Assembly: GCF_900129635.1 (NCBI RefSeq)
Contig: NZ_FSRB01000001.1
Coordinates: 4,751,501 to 4,815,500, forward strand
DNA: 64,000 nucleotides
DNA from: Singulisphaera sp. GP187
GTDB taxonomy: Bacteria; Planctomycetota; Planctomycetia; Isosphaerales; Isosphaeraceae
Direction: 5' to 3'
Shown: one piece after another, positions 63,913 through 64,000 of the stretch
Position numbering within the stretch: the stretch's first letter is position 1
Layout: each line of letters begins with the position of its first letter
The notes under the pieces: generated by a model
What the model was told of the DNA's origin: nothing
Databases searched by the model: none
What the model saw: only the letters and a program-made list of their open reading frames with translations
Made by a program: the position numbers and the translations under genes

Positions 63913-64000
63913 AGAAGTTCCCTGGCACCGGGTTGAGCCTCGCTGTGTAACCGTGTCGACCCCTTATCGATCGGCCGGGGGCAAGCCGCGAATCCAGTCG

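Noticed and set aside
1..64000. Defence systems (restriction-modification, toxin-antitoxin, CRISPR-Cas) and prophage
   Set aside because: No methyltransferase, Cas, capsid, integrase or recognisable toxin-antitoxin pair was found; the Uma2 genes alone are not evidence for a defence system.

Overview
The window is high-GC DNA that looks like a planctomycete chromosome, probably close to the Isosphaeraceae/Gemmataceae. This is inferred from gene content: four DUF1559 pseudopilin-like proteins (GFTLIELLVVIAIIAVLIALLLP N-terminus type, H-X9-DG C-terminal motif), Uma2 genes, ECF sigma factors fused to membrane and carboxypeptidase-regulatory domains, a sigma/FecR/DUF1559 cassette, and a MoxR-DUF58-BatA-type cluster. 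No rRNA, tRNA or CRISPR array was recognised.

Layout. 1-3 kb: the 3' end of a metallophosphoesterase, then two tandem Uma2 genes. 2.3-9.0 kb: a tightly overlapping operon of MoxR ATPase, DUF58, BatA-like and vWA membrane proteins. 9.5-13.9 kb: two DUF1559 + lipoprotein pairs separated by a decayed copy of the last vWA gene, which indicates a tandem duplication. 14-18.3 kb: a small aromatic/Gly/Arg-rich secreted protein, a trypsin-like PDZ protease and a PiT phosphate transporter. 18.4-31 kb, mostly minus strand: a lipoprotein, a DUF1559, a DUF4404-like protein, a secreted prenyltransferase-fold protein overlapping a 1552-aa DUF4175-like coiled-coil membrane protein, an Ala/Pro-rich secreted protein and IMP dehydrogenase. 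31.5-34.3 kb: a flippase and a frameshifted serine/threonine dehydratase. 35-38.6 kb: an ECF sigma factor in one reading frame with a carboxypeptidase-regulatory/thioredoxin protein, split by one TGA. 38.8-44.8 kb: two adjacent histidine kinases. 45.5-49 kb: a group-2-like sigma-70 factor, an AI-2E-type permease and small hypothetical proteins.

49.1-56.3 kb is a mobile-element scar. Two degenerate copies of one IS630-like element flank a second ECF-sigma/carboxypeptidase-regulatory fusion gene, which is itself cut by a complete IS4-family insertion with 15-bp inverted repeats and an 11-bp target duplication. Removing the insertion restores one 1040-codon frame. 56.3-64 kb: an NlpC/P60-like protein, hypothetical genes, an MBL-fold hydrolase, the sigma/FecR/DUF1559 cassette, and a chimeric pseudogene joining the N-terminus of an RND pump to the C-terminus of a periplasmic adaptor.

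The main points are (i) two sigma-membrane-sensor fusion genes, both interrupted but by different events; (ii) repeated local duplication with mosaic near-identity (Uma2 pair, DUF1559 pair); and (iii) many structured intergenic inverted repeats. The MoxR/DUF58/vWA operon and the DUF4175/prenyltransferase-fold pair may be two parts of one uncharacterised envelope system; this is inference from gene content.
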